Shown here piece by piece: positions 1-8,065 of a DNA stretch of 18,993 bases. The translations under genes and the position numbers were made by a program. The stretch lies in assembly GCA_031549115.1 (NCBI GenBank), contig JAVBQJ010000024.1, forward strand, positions 1-18,993. Direction: 5' to 3'. This stretch comes from JAVBQJ01 sp031549115. GTDB lineage: Bacteria > Verrucomicrobiota > Lentisphaeria > Victivallales > Victivallaceae. The notes beneath the pieces were generated by a model. It made no database searches, was not told the DNA's origin, and saw only the letters and a list, made by a program, of their open reading frames with translations. Each line of letters starts with the position of its first letter. The first letter of the stretch is position 1.

Positions 1-111
1 GCCGGTGTGGAATGGGATGAAGTTTCTTGGACGAAACAGAAAAAAACGATTTTGCAAAGACAGATTGCTTCGAACCTCATGGACGCATGGGTAAGGGAGA
101 GTTTGCTTTGA
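1..111 (+). CDS. C-terminal end of an unidentified protein (partial)
   Basis: An open frame enters from the left edge in frame 1 and ends with TGA at 109-111, giving 36 residues with a plausible soluble composition (charged, two Trp, ending WVRESLL). The start and most of the gene lie outside the window. I do not recognise the family. The DNA is AT-rich like the next gene and unlike the GC-rich remainder of the window, so it probably belongs to the same foreign segment. The 157 bases after it hold no recognisable terminator or gene. Confidence 0.4.
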   Translation, partial: AGVEWDEVSWTKQKKTILQRQIASNLMDAWVRESLL

Positions 112-268
112 AAAGGAAAGATTTTACAGAAAATACAAGAACAGTTGCGAAAGCTACTTGACAAAACCTATCATAGAAGGACGATTCCAATCATCAAGGT
201 TAGCAATACAGAGATTGCCACTGCCGGAATTACTTGAATCATCTACTATTCAAGCTGTGATCTTGTTG

Positions 269-1198
269 TTATATCATCCTTTTTCTTGACGAAGTCAATA
301 ATTCATAACCATATGGTGTTAAATCATTGTCACCATCAATGCAACCACTAATTCTCAAATCACGAACTAATTGTTCTGGAAGATCAGCAGCTATTTTCTG
401 CCAACGCATTCGAGACAACTTTGCGCCATCGAACATTTCATTTGGTATATAATTGCGCAATGCATGAATAAGTTTCACATTCTGTCCGGGCGTGGCTTCA
501 GATTCCATTCGCTGTATCCTGCGTTGGAGGCGGTGCACTTCCATTGCTGCATTTTCTCTATCTCTCTGTAATTTCTCTAATTCATTTTTTAGCTTTTCTT
601 TTTCTGCATTATTGATTTTTGCATTCTCTAATAATGCATTAATTTTTTCCTCATATTTTTCATTCGCTTGCTTTAACTCATTATCTGCATTTTCTTTCTT
701 TTCTTCGATTTCTTCCTTCTTGACGTCTCGGACATAGCCGTCATAAATACGTTTCTCCATTCTGCCGTAGGACTCATCCAAATGTCGCAATCTCTCACCA
801 AAACGTTCATCAATGCGGCCGATGCTTTCTGATATATCTTTGGTGAATTTATAAGTGTCCGAGTAAAACTTATTGCTTGATTCTGTGGATTTAAAATAAA
901 ACAGTATTGACATGAGCATGGCGAATAGTGCAAGAATTAGTGAAAGCAATTCACTAAAACTAAAATTCTGAAGAAAAGAAAAATTGAATTCTGCATACGC
1001 AAGTCGCAAAGATGCTGTTCCAACAAAAATAAGCCCCGCAATCTTCAATGACAGCAGCATATAGTAACCCAATCTCTCAAAGAATCTTTTTGATGAAGTG
1101 TTATTTCTTTCGTGTTGAGCAGCCAACAAAGATTGTATTTGTTCAATAAGTAATTTTCGGAGAAGTTCATTTGGCTTGTGTTCTTGATTTTCCGTCAT
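269..1198 (-). CDS. Two-helix membrane protein with long coiled coil, function unknown
   Basis: A 309-residue protein. The N-terminal about 40 residues are polar. Two membrane segments follow at about 45-68 and 82-102. A long charged, Lys/Glu-rich coiled coil runs from about 115 to 235. The compact C-terminal domain (about 240-309) ends in a pattern (DLRISGCIDGDNDLTPYGYELL split over 279-300) that resembles the strand-turn wing of a winged helix. The start is an ATG with GAGG six bases upstream. Expected topology is two anchors with the coiled coil and C-terminal domain on one side of the membrane. The gene is AT-rich, uses AAA/GAA/AAT/ATT-type codons unlike all genes to its right, and stands alone, which suggests horizontal acquisition. 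A role in a phage-defence or stress-sensing island is possible, but no catalytic motif is visible and no function can be assigned. Confidence 0.75.
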   Translation of the reverse strand: MTENQEHKPNELLRKLLIEQIQSLLAAQHERNNTSSKRFFERLGYYMLLSLKIAGLIFVGTASLRLAYAEFNFSFLQNFSFSELLSLILALFAMLMSILFYFKSTESSNKFYSDTYKFTKDISESIGRIDERFGERLRHLDESYGRMEKRIYDGYVRDVKKEEIEEKKENADNELKQANEKYEEKINALLENAKINNAEKEKLKNELEKLQRDRENAAMEVHRLQRRIQRMESEATPGQNVKLIHALRNYIPNEMFDGAKLSRMRWQKIAADLPEQLVRDLRISGCIDGDNDLTPYGYELLTSSRKRMI

Positions 1199-1488
1199 AA
1201 TACATCCTCACTGGTTATGTGGAATTTTGCCTAACATCACTTGGAGTAATGGTTGCATTCTTGTGTTCTTTGCTATTGATACTGAGCAATATTTGCCTGC
1301 AGTAGTCAGAGTTTTTTATAGGTTTTCTCGAAATCTTGCTTTATATTTTTCATAGGCATTAACTATTTTCTGAAAAAACATATAAAAATACATGTACACT
1401 CGTAAGATAGTACGTCTTCCTCTGCAATGCAATCGCGGAATGTCAAAAAAATTCAAGTATCTAGCTCTTTTGGGGTAGATCAAAAAAC

Positions 1489-2037
1489 TCAGTATATATT
1501 ATCAACGTACAAAAGCTCTGTTAGGGCACTGGCTCGGATTGATTGGCAGCCGCGTTCGAGCAGGAAGTCGAACAGATATTCGTACCAGAAGCTGGAAACC
1601 ACCACCCGGCTGTCGGCATTGAGGCGGTCCAGCCGCGGCCAGTCCAGATGCTGCGGATGGTTATCCTGCGAAACCGGCAACGTTTCGATGGCGCAGTTGG
1701 CGATGGACGCTCCGGCCATCAGGCCGGAAAAGAGCTGCATCAGCCCTTGCCGGCTGGTGTAGGAGGTTTGCAATAAGTGTTCCGGGCATGGGAGCAGCAG
1801 CGTGATCGGCGGTTGATGCTTGCGGTTGCAGACGGTGGTGCCGCGCTTCTGGCTGCGGGTGAGCAAGCCCTCCGCGTCCAACCGGGCCAACGCCGGACGC
1901 AGGGTCCAGCGGGAAACTCCGAGTTCGGTTGCCAGCGTGATCTCCGGCGCCAGACGGCTTCCGGCCGGGTAATGGCCGGATTGGATTTCCCGCTTCAGCC
2001 GCTCGTACAATTGTTCGCTCTTGCTTTGCCGTTTCAT
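1489..2037 (-). CDS. GntR-family transcriptional regulator, C-terminally truncated
   Basis: 182 residues. Residues 1-70 form a GntR-type winged helix-turn-helix: LYERLKREIQSGHYPAGSRL, then a helix-turn-helix at about 34-53 and the wing LDAEGLLTRSQKRGT. Residues 76-164 resemble the first part of a LacI-like sugar-binding effector domain, as found in the large GntR/LacI hybrid regulators of Lentisphaerota, which usually exceed 300 residues. The homology-like part stops near DFLLERGC (157-164). The last residues are unlike the family, and the DNA changes from GC-rich to AT-rich at about 1505-1545, so the gene seems to have been cut by insertion or recombination. DNA binding may persist, but effector binding and dimerisation are probably lost. 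It has its own promoter with a palindrome over the -10, consistent with autoregulation. Confidence 0.75.
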   Translation of the reverse strand: MKRQSKSEQLYERLKREIQSGHYPAGSRLAPEITLATELGVSRWTLRPALARLDAEGLLTRSQKRGTTVCNRKHQPPITLLLPCPEHLLQTSYTSRQGLMQLFSGLMAGASIANCAIETLPVSQDNHPQHLDWPRLDRLNADSRVVVSSFWYEYLFDFLLERGCQSIRASALTELLYVDNIY

Positions 2038-2056
2038 CCCGCAGTCAACCTCATTT

Positions 2057-2095
2057 TATACTCAATAGTATAGCGAATAGTCTGTTTTTAGTCAA
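2057..2095 (-). promoter_or_regulatory. Promoter of the GntR regulator with overlapping palindrome
   Basis: Reading the minus strand, TTGACT (2090-2095) is followed after 17 nt by TATACT (2067-2072). The -10 lies inside the palindrome TATACTCAATAGTATA (2057-2072; 6-bp perfect arms, 4-nt centre). A dimeric repressor bound here would block the promoter, so autoregulation by the truncated GntR protein is a reasonable inference. A start codon with GAGG upstream follows at 2037. Confidence 0.6.
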
Positions 2096-2317
2096 TGGAA
2101 TTGCGATGAGAAATGGCTTTTTTTTTATATTTCAGCTCAATTTTCGGAAGACGCGGGGGAGGGCGCCTGATTATATTGGCGGATATTGTCTGTTTTTTGC
2201 GGTGTCCAATGACGCGCCGGCATATCAACCGCGTTTGCAATCAGGTGAATCCGGAGTGGCACACCGACTCGAATGATGCATTCGATCCGGCGGATGGCAA
2301 GAAGCAAATACACCTTC

Positions 2318-3976
2318 TCATGGGGTTGGCAGGTAGTGCCTGACGGCGACCACCCGTTCGACCAGCGCGGCCGGCGACGCGCCGCCGCGAAGTTTAAAAC
2401 GGACCCACAGCTCCAATGAACGGTTGCCGGCGAATGCTTCCAGGTCGCTCAGGCCGACGCGGAAAGGTGTCCCGAGCCACTCCAGGATGCAGCGGCTGCC
2501 GGGCTTGAAGCGGGAACTCAGCCGGTACCATTGGAAAACGCCGTCCTCCGCGAGATCGGAGGATGCGATTTCCGTCCGCAACAGCTCCCGGTCCGATTTC
2601 GGGTCGTTGAGCACAAATACGAACGGCTCTTCGGCGTCCTCCGGAAGCGCCATTTTGTAGACATAGCCGGTATCGGCGGAGGGGTCCATCACCACCTCGG
2701 CAATGGCATTCCAGCCGAAGAGTTCCGGGGTGATGTCCAGGAAGTTGCGCCCCTCGAACAACAGTGGCGCCGGGATTTGGTCGGGCAGTTTTTCGTAACG
2801 GCTGAAATCCTCGTATTGCGTTTGGGCGACTTCAAGCCGGCCGAGATTGGCCAGGTGATTCCAGACGCCTTTGGTTCGTTCCCGGGCTTTTTCGGGGGAC
2901 AGAGGAAATGGCGCCAGGTGCGATGAAAACTGTTCCGGGCGCAGGAGTTCCAGCTCCCGTTCGGCTGCCTGCCACAAATTGTAGTAATAACGCGGCAAAA
3001 GGTAGCCGGTGACCATATCCAGCTGCATCCGGGCCCACGCGACGTGAACGAAATGATCGCCATTGTAACCGAGCAGGCGGCCGGCCTCCTCGAACAACTC
3101 CTGCGCTTCGAGCACGGTCGCCAGATCGGGATGGCGTACGCCGGATTCATCGCCGAACGACCGGACTTCGGCATGGTTTTTTTCGGCGTCGCGCCGGATC
3201 AACTCGCGGTATTTCTCCATCGCCGGGGCGGCCGAACCGAAGTATTCGGCCATGAAGCGTTCCCGGAGCGCGTCGAGGTCCCGGCGCTCCGGATCTTCGA
3301 AATATTTGAGTTCGAGCCAGCGCTGCAAATCGGCGATATCGGGATACGGATTGCCGCAGCCGCAGAGGAACGGATGCACGGCGGCCTGCGGCAGTTTTTC
3401 CTCCTGCCGGAATTCGGCGCTGCCCGGACCGGGAATATAGTGGTTGACGGTAGCGCAGGCGGCCATACTCCCGGTTCCCCGGTTGCGGCGCTGAAAATCG
3501 ATTTGCCGCTGATCCTGAAAAGAGCAGGAGCAACGGCACTTCAACGCCGGTTGGCCGCCATTGTCCAGCTCGGGAAACTCGAATCGCCGCCATGCCGGAA
3601 TGTGTTCGGCGACCGGAGACAGCCAGCTCACGCCGATCTGGTCTTCGAGAAAATGATAGGCGGCCCATAATACGCCGCGGTCGCCGCCCTGGATGACGAT
3701 ATTGCGATCGAAGTTGACGACCATCCACTCTTCGTCTTCGAATTTGTCACGGGTTTGGCCCTCGGCGCGGGCGAAATCGCTTTCGCCGATGTGGATCACC
3801 GCCGGAACCCCTTCGATGGTGATCTCCTCGGCGCATTGATCCAGATAGTGACGCAGCTCGTCGTGCGCCAGTTGCTCTGTCGCAGTGGGCTCGCGCGGCA
3901 GCCGGATTTCATATCCGGCCGCAGCGATGCCGATTGCGGACATCATCAGAATGCAATTGAGTTTTTTCATTGCCAA
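2318..3976 (-). CDS. Secreted DUF4838-like glycoside-hydrolase-related protein, internally deleted
   Basis: 552 residues with a signal peptide (MKKLN, hydrophobic stretch to about 20, AAA-G). Residues 22-135 match the alpha/beta N-terminal domain found in front of DUF4838 and GH67-type proteins: IRLPREPTATEQLAHDELRH is followed by IHIGES and GDRGVLWAAYHFLEDQIGVSWL. The DUF4838 core would normally follow with about 200 further residues. Here the text passes from NRGTGS/VNHYIPGPG (165-185) almost directly to its C-terminal part (YPDIADLQRWLELKYFEDPE, from 211). The catalytic-barrel region is therefore apparently missing, although the frame is kept. Residues 400-552 look like a beta-rich accessory domain. 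Two starts are possible: TTG at 3976 (AAGGA five bases upstream) or ATG at 3970. It starts 22 bases after the small membrane gene and is likely cotranscribed with it. Polysaccharide-related activity is inferred and may be lost. Confidence 0.65.
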   Translation of the reverse strand: MAMKKLNCILMMSAIGIAAAGYEIRLPREPTATEQLAHDELRHYLDQCAEEITIEGVPAVIHIGESDFARAEGQTRDKFEDEEWMVVNFDRNIVIQGGDRGVLWAAYHFLEDQIGVSWLSPVAEHIPAWRRFEFPELDNGGQPALKCRCSCSFQDQRQIDFQRRNRGTGSMAACATVNHYIPGPGSAEFRQEEKLPQAAVHPFLCGCGNPYPDIADLQRWLELKYFEDPERRDLDALRERFMAEYFGSAAPAMEKYRELIRRDAEKNHAEVRSFGDESGVRHPDLATVLEAQELFEEAGRLLGYNGDHFVHVAWARMQLDMVTGYLLPRYYYNLWQAAERELELLRPEQFSSHLAPFPLSPEKARERTKGVWNHLANLGRLEVAQTQYEDFSRYEKLPDQIPAPLLFEGRNFLDITPELFGWNAIAEVVMDPSADTGYVYKMALPEDAEEPFVFVLNDPKSDRELLRTEIASSDLAEDGVFQWYRLSSRFKPGSRCILEWLGTPFRVGLSDLEAFAGNRSLELWVRFKLRGGASPAALVERVVAVRHYLPTP

Positions 3977-3998
3977 GCCGATCCTTCGCCGTTGCCGA

Positions 3999-4388
3999 TT
4001 AATGGATTTTTACGTGAAGGGCAAGATAGCGCCATAACGGAATGAACATAACATAAACGAGGCCGAGGGCGACCGCGATTTTGATCGCGAGCAAATATTT
4101 GCCCGGGGACTTCAAATGCATCAACCCTGAGCAAATGAGCGCGGCGCCAGCAATGGAAACGCTGCCGAAATCGATTATCGCGACCAGGTTGACCAATCCA
4201 TCGATGTCGCTGGGGCGGCCAAGCTTTATAAGAGCGCCGATGAAAACGGCGACACACATGATGATGACGGGAAAGAGGCAACCGCTACAGAACGCTTTCC
4301 CCAAGGGAGGGGGAGCGCTGAATAAAACTCCAAATGCCACCATTCCGATGCACAGCGATATAAGCAACATCAGACCCATGATGCCCAT
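3999..4388 (-). CDS. Small four-helix membrane protein, unknown function
   Basis: 129 residues when started at the ATG at 4388, which has GGAG six bases upstream. A longer reading from 4535 would cross the promoter and is not credible. Four hydrophobic segments are visible at about 3-24, 35-56, 64-88 and 97-117, separated by short polar loops (for example KLGRPSDID). A motif FCSGC sits at the start of helix 2. I recognise no family. It is the first gene of a probable two-gene transcript with the secreted DUF4838-like protein, 22 bases downstream. The composition, rich in Gly, Ala, Ile and Leu with short loops, fits an inner-membrane protein. Confidence 0.65.
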   Translation of the reverse strand: MGIMGLMLLISLCIGMVAFGVLFSAPPPLGKAFCSGCLFPVIIMCVAVFIGALIKLGRPSDIDGLVNLVAIIDFGSVSIAGAALICSGLMHLKSPGKYLLAIKIAVALGLVYVMFIPLWRYLALHVKIH

Positions 4389-4442
4389 TACTATCTCCGG
4401 TTGGGGGGCGTGAATTTGAGAGAGAGAAGCCCCGCTGAGGTT

Positions 4443-4470
4443 AGTATAAATCCTGACTGTCGGAATGCAA
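4443..4470 (-). promoter_or_regulatory. Promoter for the small membrane protein and DUF4838-like gene
   Basis: On the minus strand TTGCAT (4465-4470), a 16-nt spacer and TATACT (4443-4448) lie about 55 bases upstream of the ATG at 4388. The -35 is imperfect but the spacing and -10 match the other promoters in this window. Confidence 0.5.
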
Positions 4471-4589
4471 ATTATTTTTGTGATTTTTCGGAAGATATTT
4501 GCGCCGCCGTTGCCGCGCGCTCTTTGCTCCATCACCTACAGGCGGCGCACAATTCCCATATAAATCCCGCCGCCCAATCAGGCAAGAAA

Positions 4590-4638
4590 TAAAAAACGGC
4601 ATTTTGCACCGTCTCGATAGAGACTGTCAAAATGCCGT
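4590..4638 (-). terminator. Intrinsic terminator of the beta-lactamase-family gene
   Basis: ACGGCATTTTG (4596-4606) and CAAAATGCCGT (4628-4638) are perfect 11-bp arms. Between them a second stem GTCTC/GAGAC closes a GATA loop (4611-4624). On the minus strand the hairpin runs into a T-rich stretch at 4596-4586. It sits 22 bases past the stop codon at 4661. Confidence 0.85.
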
Positions 4639-4660
4639 ATGCATGTCGGTTTTTCTATGC

Positions 4661-5914
4661 TTATTCGGTGCGACCGGTGTAAGCATCGGTACCGGCGTTG
4701 TCGATGACATACCGGAAGAAACTCTCTTCCGCCGCCGAACGGGCCGCGTCCCAGGGGCGCGGCTCGCCGCAAAGTTGCACGGCCCAGAGCTTCAATTCTT
4801 TGCGATGCCAGTTGACCATGCAGAATGTTCCCCAGGCGCCGCCATGTCCGAACCAGGCATCTTCATTGTCCTCTTCCGGTGCGCTGAGACCCAACGAATA
4901 CCCTCCCATCCCTTTCGGGAGAGTTGACTTCGCGAGCAGTTCTTTGACCGTCTCTTCTTTCATAATTCTTGTACCGTTCTCGCCCATGCCGAGATTCATC
5001 AGCATCTTGTAGAATTTCAGCTGGTCGTTTGCGGTTGTCCAGAGTCCGGCGCCGGCCGATGCGAAGACATGCGAATCGTTGTAGGGGCGTTGCTGCATAT
5101 CATTCTGGAAACGGTATTTTGCGGGAGCATTTTCCACACAGTCGTACATTTCCACTTGCGTTTCCAGTTGCCGGTCGGTCGGCCGGAACGAACTGGATTC
5201 CATTCCGAGAGGGGCCAGGACACGCTCTTTGAGGAAATCTTCCCAACGCTGTCCCGTCACGACTTCAACGACAGCGGCCCCGATGTCGATGCCGGTGTTG
5301 GAATACTGGCTATTGGTGCCGGGTTCGAACAACAGCGGACACGCGGCCGCGATAGCCGCCGTCTGCCGGAGCGGCGCGCCTCCGCTCCAGCCGCCGCCTT
5401 TGATGTCGCCCTGTTTCGCGCAAATCTCGAACGGAAAACCTCCGGTGTGGTTCATGACCATACGGATGGTGAGAATGTTTTTCGCCCGGACCAGTGTCTT
5501 CACTCCGTCCTGGTCGGAGGCGAGTACCCAGAGCTCCTTGAATTCAGGCAGGTATTTTGAAACCGGATCATCGAGAGAAATTTTGCCTTCCTCAACGAGC
5601 ATGGCGATGGTCACGCCGCAGAAACCCTTCGTCTGGGAGCACTGCATGTAGACATCATCCATCGTGATCGGACGCTTGGCGGCGACATCGGCATAACCGA
5701 CGCAGGCGCTCTCCTGAATGTCGTTTTTGTAAAAAACACTGATTGCGCCCGGAAGTTGTCCACTTTGGACATAAGGCATCAGCGCATCTTTCGCGAATGT
5801 GGTTCCTGATTCTTCCGGTCCGGATTTTACCGAGCGGCATCCCGTGATGAGCGCCATGACAGCGACGAACATCATCAGGTTTTTCAGATGATTTTTCTTG
5901 TTTTTCATTTCCAT
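4661..5914 (-). CDS. Serine beta-lactamase/esterase-family lipoprotein (class C-like)
   Basis: 417 residues from the ATG at 5914, which has AGGAG eight bases upstream. The frame is open further upstream, but that part crosses the promoter. The N-terminus is a lipoprotein signal with lipobox LITG-C26. The penicillin-binding-fold serine hydrolase domain shows the three family motifs: S93-Q-T-K96 (nucleophile and Lys base), Y204-S-N206, and H357-G-G in the place of KTG. MVMNHTGGFP (152-161) is also typical. Members hydrolyse ester or amide substrates such as peptidoglycan peptides or short-chain esters, and many are not real antibiotic resistance enzymes. The protein should be lipid-anchored on the periplasmic side. 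It is a single-gene unit with its own promoter and terminator, divergent from the membrane protein at 6140. Substrate cannot be predicted. Confidence 0.85.
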   Translation of the reverse strand: MEMKNKKNHLKNLMMFVAVMALITGCRSVKSGPEESGTTFAKDALMPYVQSGQLPGAISVFYKNDIQESACVGYADVAAKRPITMDDVYMQCSQTKGFCGVTIAMLVEEGKISLDDPVSKYLPEFKELWVLASDQDGVKTLVRAKNILTIRMVMNHTGGFPFEICAKQGDIKGGGWSGGAPLRQTAAIAAACPLLFEPGTNSQYSNTGIDIGAAVVEVVTGQRWEDFLKERVLAPLGMESSSFRPTDRQLETQVEMYDCVENAPAKYRFQNDMQQRPYNDSHVFASAGAGLWTTANDQLKFYKMLMNLGMGENGTRIMKEETVKELLAKSTLPKGMGGYSLGLSAPEEDNEDAWFGHGGAWGTFCMVNWHRKELKLWAVQLCGEPRPWDAARSAAEESFFRYVIDNAGTDAYTGRTE

Positions 5915-5973
5915 GTCCCCAACTCCTGCGGTTTCATTTTTTCCAAGTAAGGTTAGTATAAAAAAATTAATGT

Positions 5974-6001
5974 AATATACACATTGTTGTGCCGATTGCA
6001 A
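5974..6001 (-). promoter_or_regulatory. Promoter of the beta-lactamase-family gene
   Basis: On the minus strand TTGCAA (5996-6001), 16 nt, TATATT (5974-5979). A second -10-like TATACT lies further downstream at 5955-5960 but has no good -35. The start codon is about 60 bases downstream. Two related stretches beginning ATTGCAAATT (5995) and ATTGCGAATT (6033) lie in this divergent region and might be regulatory. Confidence 0.5.
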
Positions 6002-6087
6002 ATTCCGGGGCTGGATAGCGTGCACGGGATTGCGAATTTTCCGGGTTTTCAAGCGCGTCGCCGGTATGTTTATTTTTATGATTTTCA

Positions 6088-6115
6088 TTGACTTTCGGAA
6101 AAGACTCACTATACT
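6088..6115 (+). promoter_or_regulatory. Promoter of the membrane protein gene at 6140
   Basis: TTGACT (6088-6093), a 16-nt spacer and TATACT (6110-6115). The start codon at 6140 is only 24 bases past the -10, so the 5' leader is very short. GGAG at 6131-6134 serves as ribosome binding site. Confidence 0.65.
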
Positions 6116-6139
6116 AAAGTCATAAACCCGGGAGCTGCA

Positions 6140-7924
6140 ATGAAATTTTGGGGAAACAGGGAGTTTCGTTTGACGCGTTTCCGATGGCGGAAACGCTTTT
6201 ACCTCCTCGGCGGATTGGCTTCGCCGCGCAACGCGGCGATCTTCTGGCTCGGCTGGTGCATCCTGCAATCGAGCTTTTGGGGCGATCTGCGCTTGGCGGT
6301 ATTCGGCGGATTGCCGCGCAGCTGGATGGTGTCGTTCTGGAGCTTCACGGTGGCGGGATGGGGCGTGTTGTGGTTTTTCGGAATTTGGATGCTTTCCTTC
6401 GCCTATTACGGTTTGGTGCATCGCTGCCGTTGGTTGCGTTCTTCGGACGCCAGAGGAGTCTGGAAGCTGATCGCCTTGCTGACGGCAGTGTTTCCCTTTT
6501 ATTCCGCGGTGGTGCTGGCGCCATGCCTGTGGCGGAAGGGGAGGGGGATCTGGGCGGCGGTCGCGGCCGCGGGGACGTTGGCGGCCGTCGCCGGGTGGGG
6601 TTGTTGGGGGTGGGGACTTAATCCATGGTTGCGCTGGGGGTTAGGGTTGACGGCCCTGATTGTGCCGGTGGTGGCGTTGACGGCATTCCCGGACGGGGCG
6701 CGGCGGCGTTGGCGTGCGTGGATTCCCTGGGGGCTGGTCGCGGTCGAGCTTGCCGCCATCTGGAGCGTTTATGGCGTTTTGCAAGGCCGGATCCGGGAAA
6801 CGGAGGGAGCATTGGAGCGGTTGGGCGGCCGCCCGGTGAATCTGGTGGCATTCTGGCGGGAACAGCGGCAGAGGCGGCAATTGGACGAGGATCCGGTCTG
6901 GCGGGATTTCATGACGAAAAAAAGAAACGGAATGGAGCAGGCGGAGTATGAAACGAACTGCCCCGAATGGGTGGAGGCGCTGAAGCAGATCAGCGGACGG
7001 GCCCCGGAACCGATCGGTCATAAACCGACAGAATCGGTCATGCCGTGGGGGATTTCGTTGGATCATTTGAGTCCATTGCGTGCCGGAGCGCAATATTTTC
7101 GACTGAAAACGATGCAGAACCCCGAAGACCGGGAGGCGGTCCTGGATTACCAGCAGAAGATGCGGTGCTTGCGCGATTGGGCTTTGGCAGATGATTTTCT
7201 GATCGCCAAATTGGTGGCGGTGGCGATCGAAAGCATCCGGTTGCAGTCGCTGTCGTACGTACTGGCGGATGAGACCTTCACGGCCGAAGAGTGGGAAGCT
7301 TTGACCGCGCCCGAGGTGAACTGGTTGGAGGTTGGCCGGGATGGACTGATGGCGGAGGCGGTTCTATTTCATGCGGCGGTTTGGTACAGTCTTCAGGTGA
7401 ATCCTCCCAAACCGGATTGGCTGGATCGGCTATGGGGCAAGGAGAACAGCGAGCCCGTGGGGGGAAAGGTCATGCTGGCGCGTGATTATCTGGCCGGAAT
7501 CACCTGCCTGGAGCGGCAGATCGCGATATTGTTGGCGCCGGATTTGAGTTACGCCGACCGGGCGGAGGGAGTTGCCGAAGCGTTTCCGCAGGGCCGCTGT
7601 TACATCTTTACCAACGTGATGCTGGGTGCGAGTGAAGGAATTCCGCGCGCGCTTGCCCAAGTGGAGGATTATCGCCGGATGGCGCGCGCGACGTACCGGA
7701 TCGACGCGATGTTCCGGGCTTCCGGGAAACTGCCGGAAGCGCCGGCGTTCCTTGCCGAACCGGAATACCGCAGTGCGCTGGCCGGGGAACCATTCCAGTA
7801 CGAGTATGGCAATTTGACCGGGGAGGACGGCAAAGCTTTTCGTGGCTTCCGGTTGTCGGTGACATTGCCGTTGCGGTCGTGGGAGCGTACGGCTAGATCA
7901 TGCATCTTCGCGGTCGCGTATTAG
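6140..7924 (+). CDS. Multi-helix membrane protein with large soluble C-terminal part, unknown function
   Basis: 594 residues. The basic N-terminus (about 1-22) is followed by about six hydrophobic segments (about 31-49, 63-93, 108-128, 137-158, 165-183, 194-215), which are notably rich in Trp and Gly. The rest (216-594) is soluble, Glu/Arg/Trp-rich and mostly helical in character, with no motif I recognise. The start is supported by GGAG five bases upstream and a close promoter. Codon choice and GC content match the GC-rich neighbours, so it looks native. The last roughly 15 residues (SWERTARSCIFAVAY) read unlike the rest, and a late frameshift or short truncation is possible. It is a single gene between the divergent beta-lactamase-family gene and the fucosidase. 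No function is assigned. Confidence 0.8.
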   Translation: MKFWGNREFRLTRFRWRKRFYLLGGLASPRNAAIFWLGWCILQSSFWGDLRLAVFGGLPRSWMVSFWSFTVAGWGVLWFFGIWMLSFAYYGLVHRCRWLRSSDARGVWKLIALLTAVFPFYSAVVLAPCLWRKGRGIWAAVAAAGTLAAVAGWGCWGWGLNPWLRWGLGLTALIVPVVALTAFPDGARRRWRAWIPWGLVAVELAAIWSVYGVLQGRIRETEGALERLGGRPVNLVAFWREQRQRRQLDEDPVWRDFMTKKRNGMEQAEYETNCPEWVEALKQISGRAPEPIGHKPTESVMPWGISLDHLSPLRAGAQYFRLKTMQNPEDREAVLDYQQKMRCLRDWALADDFLIAKLVAVAIESIRLQSLSYVLADETFTAEEWEALTAPEVNWLEVGRDGLMAEAVLFHAAVWYSLQVNPPKPDWLDRLWGKENSEPVGGKVMLARDYLAGITCLERQIAILLAPDLSYADRAEGVAEAFPQGRCYIFTNVMLGASEGIPRALAQVEDYRRMARATYRIDAMFRASGKLPEAPAFLAEPEYRSALAGEPFQYEYGNLTGEDGKAFRGFRLSVTLPLRSWERTARSCIFAVAY

Positions 7925-7998
7925 GGAAAATTTTAAAAAAACGGACTGAAATACATGTTTTTGCGATAATCGTCAATTCCCTCCCGGGGCATGACGGA

Positions 7999-8011
7999 CT
8001 ATACTATATAG
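7999..8011 (+). promoter_or_regulatory. Fucosidase -10 region within a palindrome
   Basis: CTATACTATATAG (7999-8011) has 5-bp inverted arms CTATA/TATAG and contains TATACT (8000-8005). No acceptable -35 lies 15-18 bases upstream, so the promoter is probably activator-dependent or operator-controlled. The nine bases CTATACTAT recur at the GntR regulator promoter on the minus strand (2065-2073). Confidence 0.4.
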
Positions 8012-8065
8012 AGACGGAAATAACAGTATTCCGGCAATGGAACCGATAACAGGGAGGAAGCGGGC

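Noticed and set aside
5915..6421. Upstream extension of the beta-lactamase-family protein
   Set aside because: It would place the promoter and the lipoprotein signal inside the coding region and overlaps the divergent gene.
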